Positions 18,426-26,313 of a stretch of 40,652 nucleotides of DNA are shown here, one piece after another. Under the pieces are notes generated by a model. It worked only from the letters and a program-made list of their open reading frames with translations, made no database searches and was not told where the DNA came from. Every line of letters starts with the position of its first letter. Positions within the stretch are counted from its first letter, which is position 1. Where the stretch lies: assembly GCA_013812505.1 (NCBI GenBank), contig JACCTH010000013.1, positions 1-40,652 on the forward strand, written 5' to 3'. Origin of the DNA: Acidimicrobiia bacterium (GTDB lineage Bacteria > Actinomycetota > Acidimicrobiia > Spongiisociales > ZC4RG35). Position numbers and translations under genes: made by a program.

Positions 18426-18910
18426 CAGTTGCTCTTCTGACCGGGCTTTGGGGGCTTTTCCAAGGTGAACACGGTTCGAGCCGACAACACCTCGGAAAAG
18501 GACAGAGCGGTTTTGGTCTCGCCTTCGGTGAGAGTGAAGCCATCGTCATCGGCAGCTTCGATGACCCCGCGTCGCTGACCGTCGCCGGTCCTGATCACTG
18601 CTTCGCGACCGATCGATTTCTGATAATGGCGGGGACGGTTGAGCTTCCGTTCCAAACCCGGCGAGCTGACCTCGAGCTGGTACGGCCCATCGGGGGTCCG
18701 GCCCTCGAATGAATCGAGCAGCCGGGAGACTCCGCGTGAAACCTCGGAGATCCGGTCGAGGTCGAGCTTGTCGCCATCGATCAGGATCCGCAGCGTCTGG
18801 GCGCGCCCGCGACCGACAAGCTCGAGATCGTCGAGCTCGATCCGTTCGGCGGCTAGGTACGCCTCAAGAGCATCCCAAAGCTCTGGATAGGCCAGATTGC
18901 GTGTCTCCAT
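18425..18910 (-). CDS. rimP: Ribosome maturation factor RimP
   Basis: 161 aa from ATG 18910; an upstream in-frame start at 18985 would read through the serC terminator and is rejected. Contains LDDLELVGRGRAQTLRILIDGDKLDLDRISEVSRGVSRLLD and the hallmark YQLEVSSPGLERKLNRPRHY, followed by the C-terminal SH3-like domain. First gene of the rimP-nusA-infB-rbfA group. Its promoter should lie in the short space between the terminator at 18953 and the start. Confidence 0.93.
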   Translation of the reverse strand: METRNLAYPELWDALEAYLAAERIELDDLELVGRGRAQTLRILIDGDKLDLDRISEVSRGVSRLLDSFEGRTPDGPYQLEVSSPGLERKLNRPRHYQKSIGREAVIRTGDGQRRGVIEAADDDGFTLTEGETKTALSFSEVLSARTVFTLEKPPKPGQKSN

Positions 18911-18952
18911 CTGCTGCAAAAACGTTCCTCTGATTTGGTCCTGACGTGACAA

Positions 18953-18980
18953 GAAAAAGGTGGGCAGGGCGCCCACCTTC
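18953..18980 (-). terminator. Rho-independent terminator after serC
   Basis: On the minus strand GGTGGGC-GCCCT-GCCCACC followed by TTTTT (plus-strand A-run 18954-18958). Stem 18959-18965 with 18971-18977, extendable by A-T pairs. It lies 50 bases after the serC stop and before the rimP start, so it separates serC from the rimP operon. Confidence 0.85.
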
Positions 18981-19029
18981 CTCAACAGCGTCCTTAACTT
19001 GGCGCCGTGATTATAACTGCCCCGGCTTG

Positions 19030-20115
19030 CTAGCTGCTCCGGTTCCGGCCGGCGAAATCGACCATGAAAGCCGCCAGGACCTCGACGGACTCAAAAGCCA
19101 GCGCCGCGTACAGGCTCGCCCGGCAACCCCCAACACTCCGATGTCCTTTGAGGCCAATCATGTCAGCGGCCGTCGCTTCTTTGACAAACTGCTCCTCGAG
19201 GGCCTCGTCGAGTAGTCGGAAAACGACGTTCATGTGTGAGCGGACGCTCGGTTCCACCGGGCTCCGGTAAAAACCGTCACTCACATCGATGACGTTGTAG
19301 ATCACCGCGGCCTTTGCTGCCGATTCCTCTGCCAGGGCCCCGACTCCTCCTCTCGCCTGCATCATGCGCAGGACTTTTCCCATCAAATAGATCGGGAACA
19401 TGGGCGGAGTGTGACCGAGCGATTTCGTCTCGGCGTGCCAGTTGTACCGGAGGAAGGATCCCAAGTCGGTGCGGGCATTCTCGAGCGCAGCCTTGCGCAC
19501 GTACACCACCGCCATGCCGGCGGGGGCCAGGTTCTTCTGCACGCCGCCATAGACAAGGTCGAACAATCGCCAGTCGATCGGCCGCGACAGGAAGTCGCTC
19601 GACATGTCACCGACCAACGGAACGCCAAGGTCTGGGAACTCGACCATCCGAATCCCACCGATGGTTTCGTTCGAGGTCACGTGGAGGTAGCGGCTGTTGG
19701 ATTTGAGTTCGATCTCACCGGCCGCAGGCATCGTCGTGTATTGCGACTCCTTGCCGTCCCAAGCGGAGTAGACGCGTCCGTGGGGGGAGGCATCCTCTAG
19801 GGCCCGAGCCCCCCACGATCCCGAGACGACATAACCAGCTTCCTCTTCGGGATGAAGCAGGTTCATCGCCACCATTGCGAATTGGAGGGTGGCGCCCCCT
19901 TGGATGAAGAGCACGTCGAAGTCGTCGGGTACCTGCGCGACCTCACGGGCGAGGGCCAGCGCCTCTTCGTGCACAGCTTCGTATTCGGCGCTCCGGTGGG
20001 AAAGCTCGATGAGGGACATTCCCGTGCCGGCAAAGTCGACGAACTCGGACCGGACTTCCTCCAGCACGTCCAATGGCAAGGTGCAGGGGCCGGCCCCGAA
20101 GTTGTGCGCTCGCAT
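19030..20115 (-). CDS. serC: Phosphoserine aminotransferase
   Basis: 361 aa from ATG 20115 (MRAHNFGAGPCTLPLDVLEEV), the conserved SerC start; the open frame extends upstream only by overlapping fdhD. Class V PLP aminotransferase of serine biosynthesis. FIQGGATLQFAMVAMNLL is the cofactor-phosphate region; GDMSSDFLSRPIDW precedes the PLP lysine in YGGVQKNLAPAGMAVVYV; the C-terminal GHRSVGGCRASLY ends in the substrate-binding Arg. Divergent from fdhD with only 31 bases between starts; ended by its own terminator. Confidence 0.95.
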   Translation of the reverse strand: MRAHNFGAGPCTLPLDVLEEVRSEFVDFAGTGMSLIELSHRSAEYEAVHEEALALAREVAQVPDDFDVLFIQGGATLQFAMVAMNLLHPEEEAGYVVSGSWGARALEDASPHGRVYSAWDGKESQYTTMPAAGEIELKSNSRYLHVTSNETIGGIRMVEFPDLGVPLVGDMSSDFLSRPIDWRLFDLVYGGVQKNLAPAGMAVVYVRKAALENARTDLGSFLRYNWHAETKSLGHTPPMFPIYLMGKVLRMMQARGGVGALAEESAAKAAVIYNVIDVSDGFYRSPVEPSVRSHMNVVFRLLDEALEEQFVKEATAADMIGLKGHRSVGGCRASLYAALAFESVEVLAAFMVDFAGRNRSS

Positions 20116-20129
20116 GCCGGCAACGGTAG

Positions 20130-20143
20130 GCGCTATATATCTC
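20130..20143. promoter_or_regulatory. Candidate shared divergent promoter of serC and fdhD
   Basis: The 31-base gap between the two starts contains CGCTATATATCTC. TATATAT ends eight bases before the fdhD ATG, which would suit a -10 box for a leaderless transcript, and the symmetrical TATATA can also serve the other strand about 18 bases from the serC start. No clear -35 or Shine-Dalgarno precedes fdhD. Weak evidence. Confidence 0.35.
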
Positions 20144-20146
20144 CGT

Positions 20147-20971
20147 ATGAATTCAGAGGCTGAACGCCCAGTGGTCCGCTGGCCCGACGGGCAGCGAGCC
20201 ACTGATGTTCTGGCCGTGGAAGAGCCTATGGAGATCAGGCTCGGGACTGTCCCGCTGGCGGTTTTGATGCGAACGCCGGGTCTCGAAGCTGAGCTCGTCA
20301 CTGGCTTTGCCCTCACCGAAGGCATCGTGCTCGCCCCCGATGAGGTAGCAGGGGTCGAAGATCTCGGTGACGGGGACCGCTATCGCCTGGTCCCTGCCGA
20401 GGGGGTGGAGATCGATCCCGAGCAATTCCGTCGCAACACCTATACGACCTCGAGCTGTGGCGTGTGTGGGAAAGCCTCTATCGATGCGGTCCGCATCACA
20501 GCCCGGGCCCTTCCGGCGGGGCCGCACGTCGCAGTCGCTTTCATCGGGGCCTTGCCTGCACGGCTGCGCGCCGCGCAAATGGTCTTCGACGTAACCGGCG
20601 GGCTGCACGGCGCCGCCATCTTCGAGGCCACCGGTGAAATGGCCAGCGTGGCGGAGGATGTCGGCCGGCACAACGCAGTCGACAAGGCGATCGGCGCACT
20701 AGCCCAACGCCGCTGGCCCCTGGGTGAGGTGATCCTCGTCGTATCCGGGCGGATCTCCTTCGAGATCACCCAGAAGGCGGCTGTAGTCGGCATCCCCATC
20801 GTTGCCGGCGTCTCGGCAGCGACCTCGCTCGCGGCTGACCTCGCCACCGATCTCGGAATGACCTTGTGCGGTTTCGTCCGCGACGATGGCCTCGTCGTCT
20901 ACCACGACCCCGGCCGGCTGATTTCTCCCCTCGAAGGGGGCGCTTCTTCCCCCGGAGGGGGAAGTACCTGA
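20147..20971 (+). CDS. fdhD: FdhD sulfurtransferase for formate dehydrogenase maturation
   Basis: 274 aa from ATG 20147 (MNSEAERPVVRWPDG). Transfers sulfur from IscS to the molybdenum cofactor of formate dehydrogenases. The essential loop is TTSSCGVCGKAS (C-x2-C). Other motifs: FALTEGIV, VFDVTGGLHGAAIF and AEDVGRHNAVDKAIGAL, VVSGRISFEITQKAA. The expected end is near GLVVYHDPGRL; the last residues (LEGGASSPGGGST) and the stop are encoded by the 52-bp repeat at 20936, so the tail looks repeat-derived. No formate dehydrogenase gene is in the window. Confidence 0.93.
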   Translation: MNSEAERPVVRWPDGQRATDVLAVEEPMEIRLGTVPLAVLMRTPGLEAELVTGFALTEGIVLAPDEVAGVEDLGDGDRYRLVPAEGVEIDPEQFRRNTYTTSSCGVCGKASIDAVRITARALPAGPHVAVAFIGALPARLRAAQMVFDVTGGLHGAAIFEATGEMASVAEDVGRHNAVDKAIGALAQRRWPLGEVILVVSGRISFEITQKAAVVGIPIVAGVSAATSLAADLATDLGMTLCGFVRDDGLVVYHDPGRLISPLEGGASSPGGGST

Positions 20972-21049
20972 GCGCAGCGAAGGGGAAGGGGGCGTTTCTT
21001 CCCCCGGAGGGGGAAGTACCTGAGCGCAGCGAAGGGGAAGGGGGCGTTT
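20936..21049 (+). repeat. 52-bp tandem repeat, two copies plus partial third
   Basis: Units 20936-20987 and 20988-21039 differ by about one base, and a third copy begins GGGGGCG at 21040. Each unit contains the palindromic core CTTCCCCCGGAGGGGGAAG and GAGCGCAGCGAAGGGG. The fdhD stop lies in the first unit. REP-like palindromic units of this style recur in many bacterial genomes. Confidence 0.85.
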
Positions 21050-21118
21050 TACTGCCGCGCGAGGACGTATTCCTCTCCGGCCAATTCGAGAAGGAATCAC
21101 CTCTCGCGCGTCCCTAGA

Positions 21119-21197
21119 ACGCCCCCCTCCCGGCTTCGCCGGCACTCCCCCCTCCGGGGGGAGAAACAGTCCACTCCCCACTCCGGGGGGAGAAACA
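21119..21197 (-). repeat. Inverted, diverged copies of the REP-like unit
   Basis: Bases 21119-21167, read on minus, run GTTTCTCCCCCCGGAGGGGG ... GGGAGGGGGCGT, matching the unit at 20988-21049 with substitutions and a few missing bases; CCGGC-GAAG-CCGG here forms an extra small hairpin. A shorter second copy of the CTCCGGGGGGAGAAACA end lies at 21172-21197. Between the two repeat groups, 21056-21111 is itself an imperfect inverted repeat with ends CGCGCGAG and CTCGCGCG. Confidence 0.7.
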
Positions 21198-21298
21198 CAA
21201 GGCGGTCCAGTCGCTACCGCGTGGTGCCCAGCGTCGGAAGAAATCGACCGCTCAGACCCGAATCGACAAAGAGAACGGACGCCACGTGGCGCCGGACA

Positions 21299-21405
21299 TA
21301 ATTTGTCCCCACACGAACGGTCCAGACCAAATTCGTCCTGTGGCGAACGAGTACCGTTCGCCACAGGACAGATTTGGTTTAGAGCGTTCGCTACAGGACA
21401 AATTA
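21299..21405. repeat. Four copies of a 21-bp motif as nested inverted repeats
   Basis: Copies at 21299-21319 and 21329-21349 (plus), and 21355-21375 and 21385-21405 (minus). Consensus on the minus copies is about CGTTCGCCACAGGACAAATT. The inner pair forms a near-perfect 23-bp stem (21327-21349 with 21355-21377) around the loop AGTAC; the outer pair matches in its end blocks (TAATTTGTCC, CGAACG). Placed between convergent fdhD and proS; could act as a terminator, a binding site array or a mobile palindrome. Confidence 0.8.
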
Positions 21406-21431
21406 CGCGCGGCGGGCGTCCAATGGAAGAG

Positions 21432-23135
21432 TCAGGTGCCGATTAGCTCCAGCAGGCGGGCGACAATTGAGGTCCGGTCGACCCCTTCGGTTTTCAAGTC
21501 ACGCCGGGTGGTGAGCTCGACAGTGCCGGCTGCAACTCCCTTCGGCCCGACAGTCACGCGAAACGGGATCCCGACGAGCTCGGCGTCGGCAAATTTCACT
21601 CCAGGGCGTTCGGGCCGGTCGTCGAGGATGACCTCGACTCGCTGGTTGGCAAGCTCCTCATACAACGCTTTTCCGGCCGCCATGGTTTCGGGGTCGTCGA
21701 CACGGAGCACCGTCACCACGACCTGATAGGGCGTCACCGCCAGCGGCCAGATTATCCCCCGCTCGTCATGGTTCGTTTCCACTACCGCGGCCATCCCCCG
21801 CTCGAGCCCGATGCCGTACGAACCCATCACAATTGGATGTGAAACGCCCGCTTCGTCCTGGACCATCGCCTCCATCACCTCGGAGTAGCGAGTGCCAAGT
21901 TTGAAAATGTGGCCGACCTCGATGCCCTTCCAGACCTCGAGCGAAGAGCCGCAGCGAACACACGGCTCGCCGCCTCGCACGGTTCGCAGGCTGGCCCAGC
22001 GACCGACTTTCACATCGCGTTCGATATCGACCCCCGAGTAGTGCCAACCGCCCTCGTTCGCGCCGGTCACCAAGCCGCGTCTCCCCGAGAGCTCGGAGTC
22101 GGCGATGATCGGGATTCCTCCAACTCCCACCGCACCGAGGCTGCCCGGGAGCGCGCCGAGTGCGCTCTTGATCTCTTCTACGAGCGCGAGTCGGACTTTC
22201 GTGGCCCCGGTGGTATCTGACAGCTTTTGCTCCAAGAGCTCGTGGTCCCCGCGCAATAGAACGAGCGTCAGTTCGTCGTCGAGCACGTAAACCAACGTTT
22301 TGATCTGCCGCTCGGGCGGAGCCACCTCGGGGAATTCGGCCGCGAGCGCGGCGATGGTCTTGATGCTGGGGGTTGGAAAGCGCTCGAGGGTTGACTCGGC
22401 GGGATCGTCGATCTCAGGAATTGCCGACACTGCCCGCTCGAGGTTGGCCCGGTAGTCGCATTGGGCGCAGGTGACGACCCAGTCCTCACCGGCCGGGCTC
22501 CTCACGATGAACTCCACTGAGTTGGACCCGCCCATGGCTCCCGAGGAGGCCTCGACGTCGACCGCGTCGAGACCCATCCGCCCAAAGATGCGCCGGTACG
22601 CGCCGTGATGAAGATCGAAGGCGCTGTCCAACCCGTCGGTGTCGATATCGAGGGAGTACGAGTCTTTCATCGTGAACTCCCTGACCCGAAGGACACCCGA
22701 CTTGGGCCGGGGCTCGTCGCGAAACTTGGTTTGAATCTGATACCAGATCTGGGGAAGCTGGCGATAGGACCTGAGCTCGGAGGCGAGGAGGGCGAAGACC
22801 TCTTCGTGGGTCACCCCGAGGACGTTGTCGGCCCCTTTACGGTCGACCAATCGGAAGAGCTCATCGCCCACGATGTCCCAGCGACCTGACTTCTTCCAAA
22901 TCTCCCCCGGGTGGAGAGCGGGGAGATGGAACTGCTGGCCACCAATGGCATCCATCTCCGAGCGGATGATGGCGTCGATCTTGGCCCGTACCCTTTGGCC
23001 GAGTGGCAGGATCGAGTAATGCCCGGCGCTGAGCTGGCGGATGAAACCTCCCCTCACCAACAGCCGATGAGAAACCGCCTCGGCCTCGGCAGGGTCATCT
23101 CGCAGAGTCGGGATGAATGCTTGCGACCAGCGCAT
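21432..23135 (-). CDS. proS: Prolyl-tRNA synthetase (bacterial type with editing domain)
   Basis: 567 aa from ATG 23135 (MRWSQAFIPTLRDDPAEAEAVSHRLLVRGGFIRQLSAGHYS, the conserved start); the longer open frame upstream overlaps ispG. Class II motif 2 is in TKFRDEPRPKSGVLRVREFTMKDSYS and motif 3 in SYGIGLERGMAAVVE; the roughly 180-residue insertion between them is the INS editing domain, followed by the anticodon-binding domain (VVVTVLRVDD ... ELANQRVEVILDDRPERPGVKFADAELVGIPFRVTVG). Four bases separate it from ispG. Confidence 0.96.
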   Translation of the reverse strand: MRWSQAFIPTLRDDPAEAEAVSHRLLVRGGFIRQLSAGHYSILPLGQRVRAKIDAIIRSEMDAIGGQQFHLPALHPGEIWKKSGRWDIVGDELFRLVDRKGADNVLGVTHEEVFALLASELRSYRQLPQIWYQIQTKFRDEPRPKSGVLRVREFTMKDSYSLDIDTDGLDSAFDLHHGAYRRIFGRMGLDAVDVEASSGAMGGSNSVEFIVRSPAGEDWVVTCAQCDYRANLERAVSAIPEIDDPAESTLERFPTPSIKTIAALAAEFPEVAPPERQIKTLVYVLDDELTLVLLRGDHELLEQKLSDTTGATKVRLALVEEIKSALGALPGSLGAVGVGGIPIIADSELSGRRGLVTGANEGGWHYSGVDIERDVKVGRWASLRTVRGGEPCVRCGSSLEVWKGIEVGHIFKLGTRYSEVMEAMVQDEAGVSHPIVMGSYGIGLERGMAAVVETNHDERGIIWPLAVTPYQVVVTVLRVDDPETMAAGKALYEELANQRVEVILDDRPERPGVKFADAELVGIPFRVTVGPKGVAAGTVELTTRRDLKTEGVDRTSIVARLLELIGT

Positions 23136-23139
23136 CGGG

Positions 23140-24351
23140 CTATCCCTCGCCGCGGGCGGTTTCGGCCACGGCTCGCCGCTTGATCTCAACGCGGTTGGCA
23201 TCGCCCTGTATCTGCAACAACTCGTCACGGGCGGCTTCGGCGATAGCGGCCGCATCCTTGTCGGCGGCCGCCAGTCTCGCCTCGACCCCCTCTTCGACCA
23301 GACGCCTCGCTTCTTCCACCAAAGCCTCGACCATCTGCGCCTCCGGGACCACCCTCACCACTTGACCTTTGACAAACAGGTGGCCGCGGCCGCGGCCGGC
23401 CGCAATCCCCAAGTCGGCCTCGCGCGCCTCCCCCGGCCCGTTTACGACACAGCCCATCACCGCCACCTGGATCGCGAGGCCTTCGGCTTCGAGCGCGTGC
23501 TGGGCTTCGTTGGCCACTTTGATGACGTCGACCTCGGCTCGGCCACACGACGGGCAGGCGATGAGGTCGAGACCCTTCCGTTCGCGCAGACCGAGGTATT
23601 CGAGCAACTGGCGTCCAGCCTTGGCTTCCTCGACCGGGTCGGCGGTGAGCGAGAAGCGAATCGTGTCGCCGATTCCTTCGAGGAGCAGGGTCGAGATCCC
23701 AGCCACCGACTTGATGAGACCGCCGGGCAACGGCCCGGCTTCGGTGACGCCCAGATGGAGTGGGTACGACACCCTTTCCGCCAGCAGCCGATAGCACTCG
23801 ACCATCGTGGGGACGTTCGAGTGCTTGACCGAGATCTTGATGTCGAAGAAGTCGACCTCTTCGAGATATCGAATCTCCTTCAGCGCCGATTCCACCAATG
23901 CTTCCGGGACGGGCGCCTCGTACTTGGCAAGGAGCTCTTTGTCGAGTGAGCCGGCGTTGACACCCACCCTGATCGGCAGCTTGCGATCGCGCGCCTCGCG
24001 GGCGACGGTCTTGATGTGCTCCTCGTTGCGGATGTTCCCCGGGTTCAGACGCAGGCCCTGAACGCCGGCCTCCATCGCCGCCAAAGCCAGCCGGTACTGA
24101 TAGTGAATGTCGGCGATGATCGGCACCGGCATCCGCGGCATCATCTCGGCCAGCCCCTGGGCCGCCTCGACGTCGTTGCAGGTGATGCGGACAATGTCGG
24201 CCCCGGCCCCCTTCAGCGCATAGACCTGGGCCAACGTGCCATCGACGTCGGCGGTCTTGGTGGTGCACATCGACTGCACCGAAATGGGCGCGCCCCCACC
24301 CACGGCAACATCGCCGACATGAAGCTGACGCGACGGACGTCTCTCAATCAT
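23140..24351 (-). CDS. ispG: 4-hydroxy-3-methylbut-2-enyl-diphosphate synthase (IspG/GcpE)
   Basis: 403 aa from ATG 24351 (MIERRPSRQLHVGDVAVGGGAPISVQSM). Penultimate step of the non-mevalonate (MEP) isoprenoid pathway; a [4Fe-4S] enzyme. The cluster Cys are in CPSCGRAEVDV and GCVVNGPGEA with Glu from ADLGIA. About 50 extra C-terminal residues (LVEEARRLVEEGVEARLAAADKDAAAIAEA) form a probable helix not in E. coli IspG. The ATG is inside the end of a dispersed palindromic element (24349-24361), with only a weak AAG as Shine-Dalgarno. dxr, of the same pathway, is 3 kb upstream on the same strand. Confidence 0.95.
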   Translation of the reverse strand: MIERRPSRQLHVGDVAVGGGAPISVQSMCTTKTADVDGTLAQVYALKGAGADIVRITCNDVEAAQGLAEMMPRMPVPIIADIHYQYRLALAAMEAGVQGLRLNPGNIRNEEHIKTVAREARDRKLPIRVGVNAGSLDKELLAKYEAPVPEALVESALKEIRYLEEVDFFDIKISVKHSNVPTMVECYRLLAERVSYPLHLGVTEAGPLPGGLIKSVAGISTLLLEGIGDTIRFSLTADPVEEAKAGRQLLEYLGLRERKGLDLIACPSCGRAEVDVIKVANEAQHALEAEGLAIQVAVMGCVVNGPGEAREADLGIAAGRGRGHLFVKGQVVRVVPEAQMVEALVEEARRLVEEGVEARLAAADKDAAAIAEAARDELLQIQGDANRVEIKRRAVAETARGEG

Positions 24352-24413
24352 TCTTGCGTAAAAAGTGGCGGCCAAATTGATTCATCTGGGGAGCGCCAGG
24401 TTACGCAGGAATG
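24349..24413 (+). repeat. Dispersed palindromic element, copy B
   Basis: 65 bp. Ends CATTCTTGCGTAA (24349-24361) and TTACGCAGGAATG (24401-24413), matching both ends of copy A at 6768-6831 exactly when aligned in the same orientation; cores align over CGGCCAA, TTGAT, TGGGG and GCGC with one length difference. It overlaps the ispG start codon at one end and the stop codon (TAA at 24401-24403) of the hydrolase gene at the other. Relative to the downstream gene it is in the opposite orientation to copy A. Confidence 0.85.
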
Positions 24414-25059
24414 GATTGGAGGTGGTGATGGAGGAAGCGCACCGTCCGCTGCCAGGCATCGGCGGCCACGGCCGGGTCATGACGCAAACCGAGCAACATC
24501 GATTGCCAGCCCACCTTCGACTCGGTGAGGAACGAATGCCGGGAGTGCTCGTAGCACTTGATGTCGTTGGCGCTGCCGGCCAGATCGAGCGCACGGCGCA
24601 GCTCCTGACCTCGGTGCCTAACCAACCGGTCCCGACCGCCGAAGCTGGCGACGATCGGACATGATCGGGTCCAGTCGGCCGCTTTTGGCATTAGCCCATA
24701 GAAGACGGCGGCGGCCCGGAAGAGCCCTTCGGGCGCTAGGCGTAAGGCGATGGTGGCGCCCATGCTCAAACCGACGACGCCAACTTGCACGCTTGTGAGG
24801 CCAGCCAATCGGCCGTTTCGAGGACTTGGGAATACACCCCGCCATCGCCGCGCACCGCTTCGATCGCGGCGCCCGTGGCCCCTCGGCCTGAGACCAAGTC
24901 GGGGGCAGCGGTCAGAAAGCCGGCTTCGGCGAGAAGCGTTGCCAGGCGTTCGACTTCAGGGTCGAGGCCCCAGGCCTCCGAGAGCAGCACCACCCCGGGA
25001 AAAGGGCCGTCTCCGCGAGGGGTCGCCACCAACCCCGCGTCGAGCGCGGAAGCGGTCAC
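24401..25059 (-). pseudogene. Dienelactone-hydrolase-like alpha/beta hydrolase, frameshifted
   Basis: Two overlapping reading frames carry consecutive parts of one protein. The first (GTG 25059) gives the N-terminal strand-helix part (GPFPGVVLLSEAWGLDPEVERLATLLAEAGFLTAAPDL ... VLETADWLASQACK) and hits a stop at about 24766; the second continues VGVVGLSMGATIALRLAPEG to 24401. One added A at the AA run 24785-24786 would join them as QACKVGVVGLSMG. The catalytic triad is then Ser (GLSMG, where classical DLH has Cys), Asp (GGRDRLV) and His (HSRHSFL). Its start overlaps the kinase stop by 4 bases (GTGA) and its stop is in the dispersed repeat. Either a true frameshift or a base-calling error. Confidence 0.85.
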
Positions 25060-26273
25060 GGTTTGCGCGGGAGACTGAGCAAGAAGGCTCCGTCGCGATA
25101 CTTGAGGTCCCCGCTCATCGACTGAGCCAGGGTGCGAGCCGCGCGCAGACCCAAACCAGTCTGGCCCTTTGAGGTTGGCGACTGGTCGCCGGAGAATTCA
25201 CCGAACGGCTCGAAGATAAAGGCGCCGCCGTGCTCGAACTCACCTACGAGCCGGCCGCCCGTCGCGTCGTGTTGAGAAGAGATCGCGACCCGCAGCGGCG
25301 GCTGGCCGACGCTGACCGCGTTCTCGACCAGATTGGTCAGAAGCTGGCGAAGTCGTTGACGGTCGGCCCATACCGCGCCGGCGCCTTCGATCCGAAGCTG
25401 CCAGCGGTCCTCGAGATTGAATTGCTTCCAAGTGGCCAGAATCTCCTCGTTGAGATTGACGATCTCTGCAGCCGAGGCGAGCCCCGTTGCCTCGACTCGT
25501 GCTTCGACGATGAGATTGTCGACGACGTTGACCAGCCGCCGACTTTCGTCCGCGACAGTACGGGCCAACGCGAACCGATCCATCTCGCCAAGGTTGAGGG
25601 CAGCGTCGCCGAGTGCTTGGGAGAAACCGAACACTGCCGTCAACGGGGTTCGCAACTCATGGGCAACGCTGTTGATGAGGTTGTTCTTGTGTCTGACGAG
25701 CTCGGTCAGCCTCGCCTCGACTCGGCTTCTTTCGGCGATCTCGTTCTGATAGTCACGCAGCACCGCACCGACCGTGACGAATCCGAGCCCGACGCCGGCG
25801 ATGAGCCCGGTCACAACCATCCGGGTCACCAAGGAGCCTCCGGCCGAGTGGAACGCAGGCAGTCCCCCACCTAGAGCCGCAACCTCCACTGCGATCGCAC
25901 AGATCTGCAGGAAAAGAGCCAGAGCAACCATCAGGCGGGCGCCGCGTCTGGAAAGGAGAAGCCCGCTCACCGTGAGCGAGAAAATCGGCAAGATCTCGAT
26001 AGCCAAAAGCGACCCGTACCGCCACCAGAGACCGAATGACACTGCGACGCTGATCGCGACGCCGACCTCGATCCTGACGTCCTTCATCCAGGAAAGCGAC
26101 AAGGCAGGGAGAAATGTGAACAGAACCAAGGCGGCAACGAGGTATGGCGACGGTCGAGCACCAGTTCCGAAAAGGCTGGCGATCACCGAAAGGTAGAGAA
26201 CAATCCGGAAGCCGAGCAAGCCCCGGTTGAGCCTGGCCAGGCGCGGGTCGGCCAGCCGGGCGTTGACGGACAT
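25056..26273 (-). CDS. Membrane histidine-kinase-like protein with degenerate ATP-binding domain
   Basis: 405 aa. About six hydrophobic segments in residues 20-175, then a coiled linker (RDYQNEIAERSRVEARLTELVRHK) and a HisKA domain with the phospho-acceptor H205 in NSVAHELRTPLTAVFGF. The ATPase domain has a good N box (LRQLLTNLVENAV), an F-box-like IFEPFGEFS and G2 GQTGLGLRAART, but the G1/D box (usually DxGxG) is missing: GRLVGEFEHGG stands in its place. ATP binding is therefore doubtful. No response regulator is adjacent. It sits between an RseP-like protease and the broken hydrolase, within what is otherwise a conserved housekeeping order. Confidence 0.85.
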   Translation of the reverse strand: MSVNARLADPRLARLNRGLLGFRIVLYLSVIASLFGTGARPSPYLVAALVLFTFLPALSLSWMKDVRIEVGVAISVAVSFGLWWRYGSLLAIEILPIFSLTVSGLLLSRRGARLMVALALFLQICAIAVEVAALGGGLPAFHSAGGSLVTRMVVTGLIAGVGLGFVTVGAVLRDYQNEIAERSRVEARLTELVRHKNNLINSVAHELRTPLTAVFGFSQALGDAALNLGEMDRFALARTVADESRRLVNVVDNLIVEARVEATGLASAAEIVNLNEEILATWKQFNLEDRWQLRIEGAGAVWADRQRLRQLLTNLVENAVSVGQPPLRVAISSQHDATGGRLVGEFEHGGAFIFEPFGEFSGDQSPTSKGQTGLGLRAARTLAQSMSGDLKYRDGAFLLSLPRKP

Positions 26274-26313
26274 AGACGGTCTTCGGCGTCAGCCGCCGAA
26301 AGCTGAAGATGCC

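Noticed and set aside
20936-21197. CRISPR-like array
   Set aside because: The 52-bp units are directly adjacent with no spacers, and there are only two full copies; no cas genes are present.
20699-21364. Minus-strand frame of 221 codons over the fdhD end and the repeats
   Set aside because: Composed of antisense fdhD and low-complexity repeat translation.
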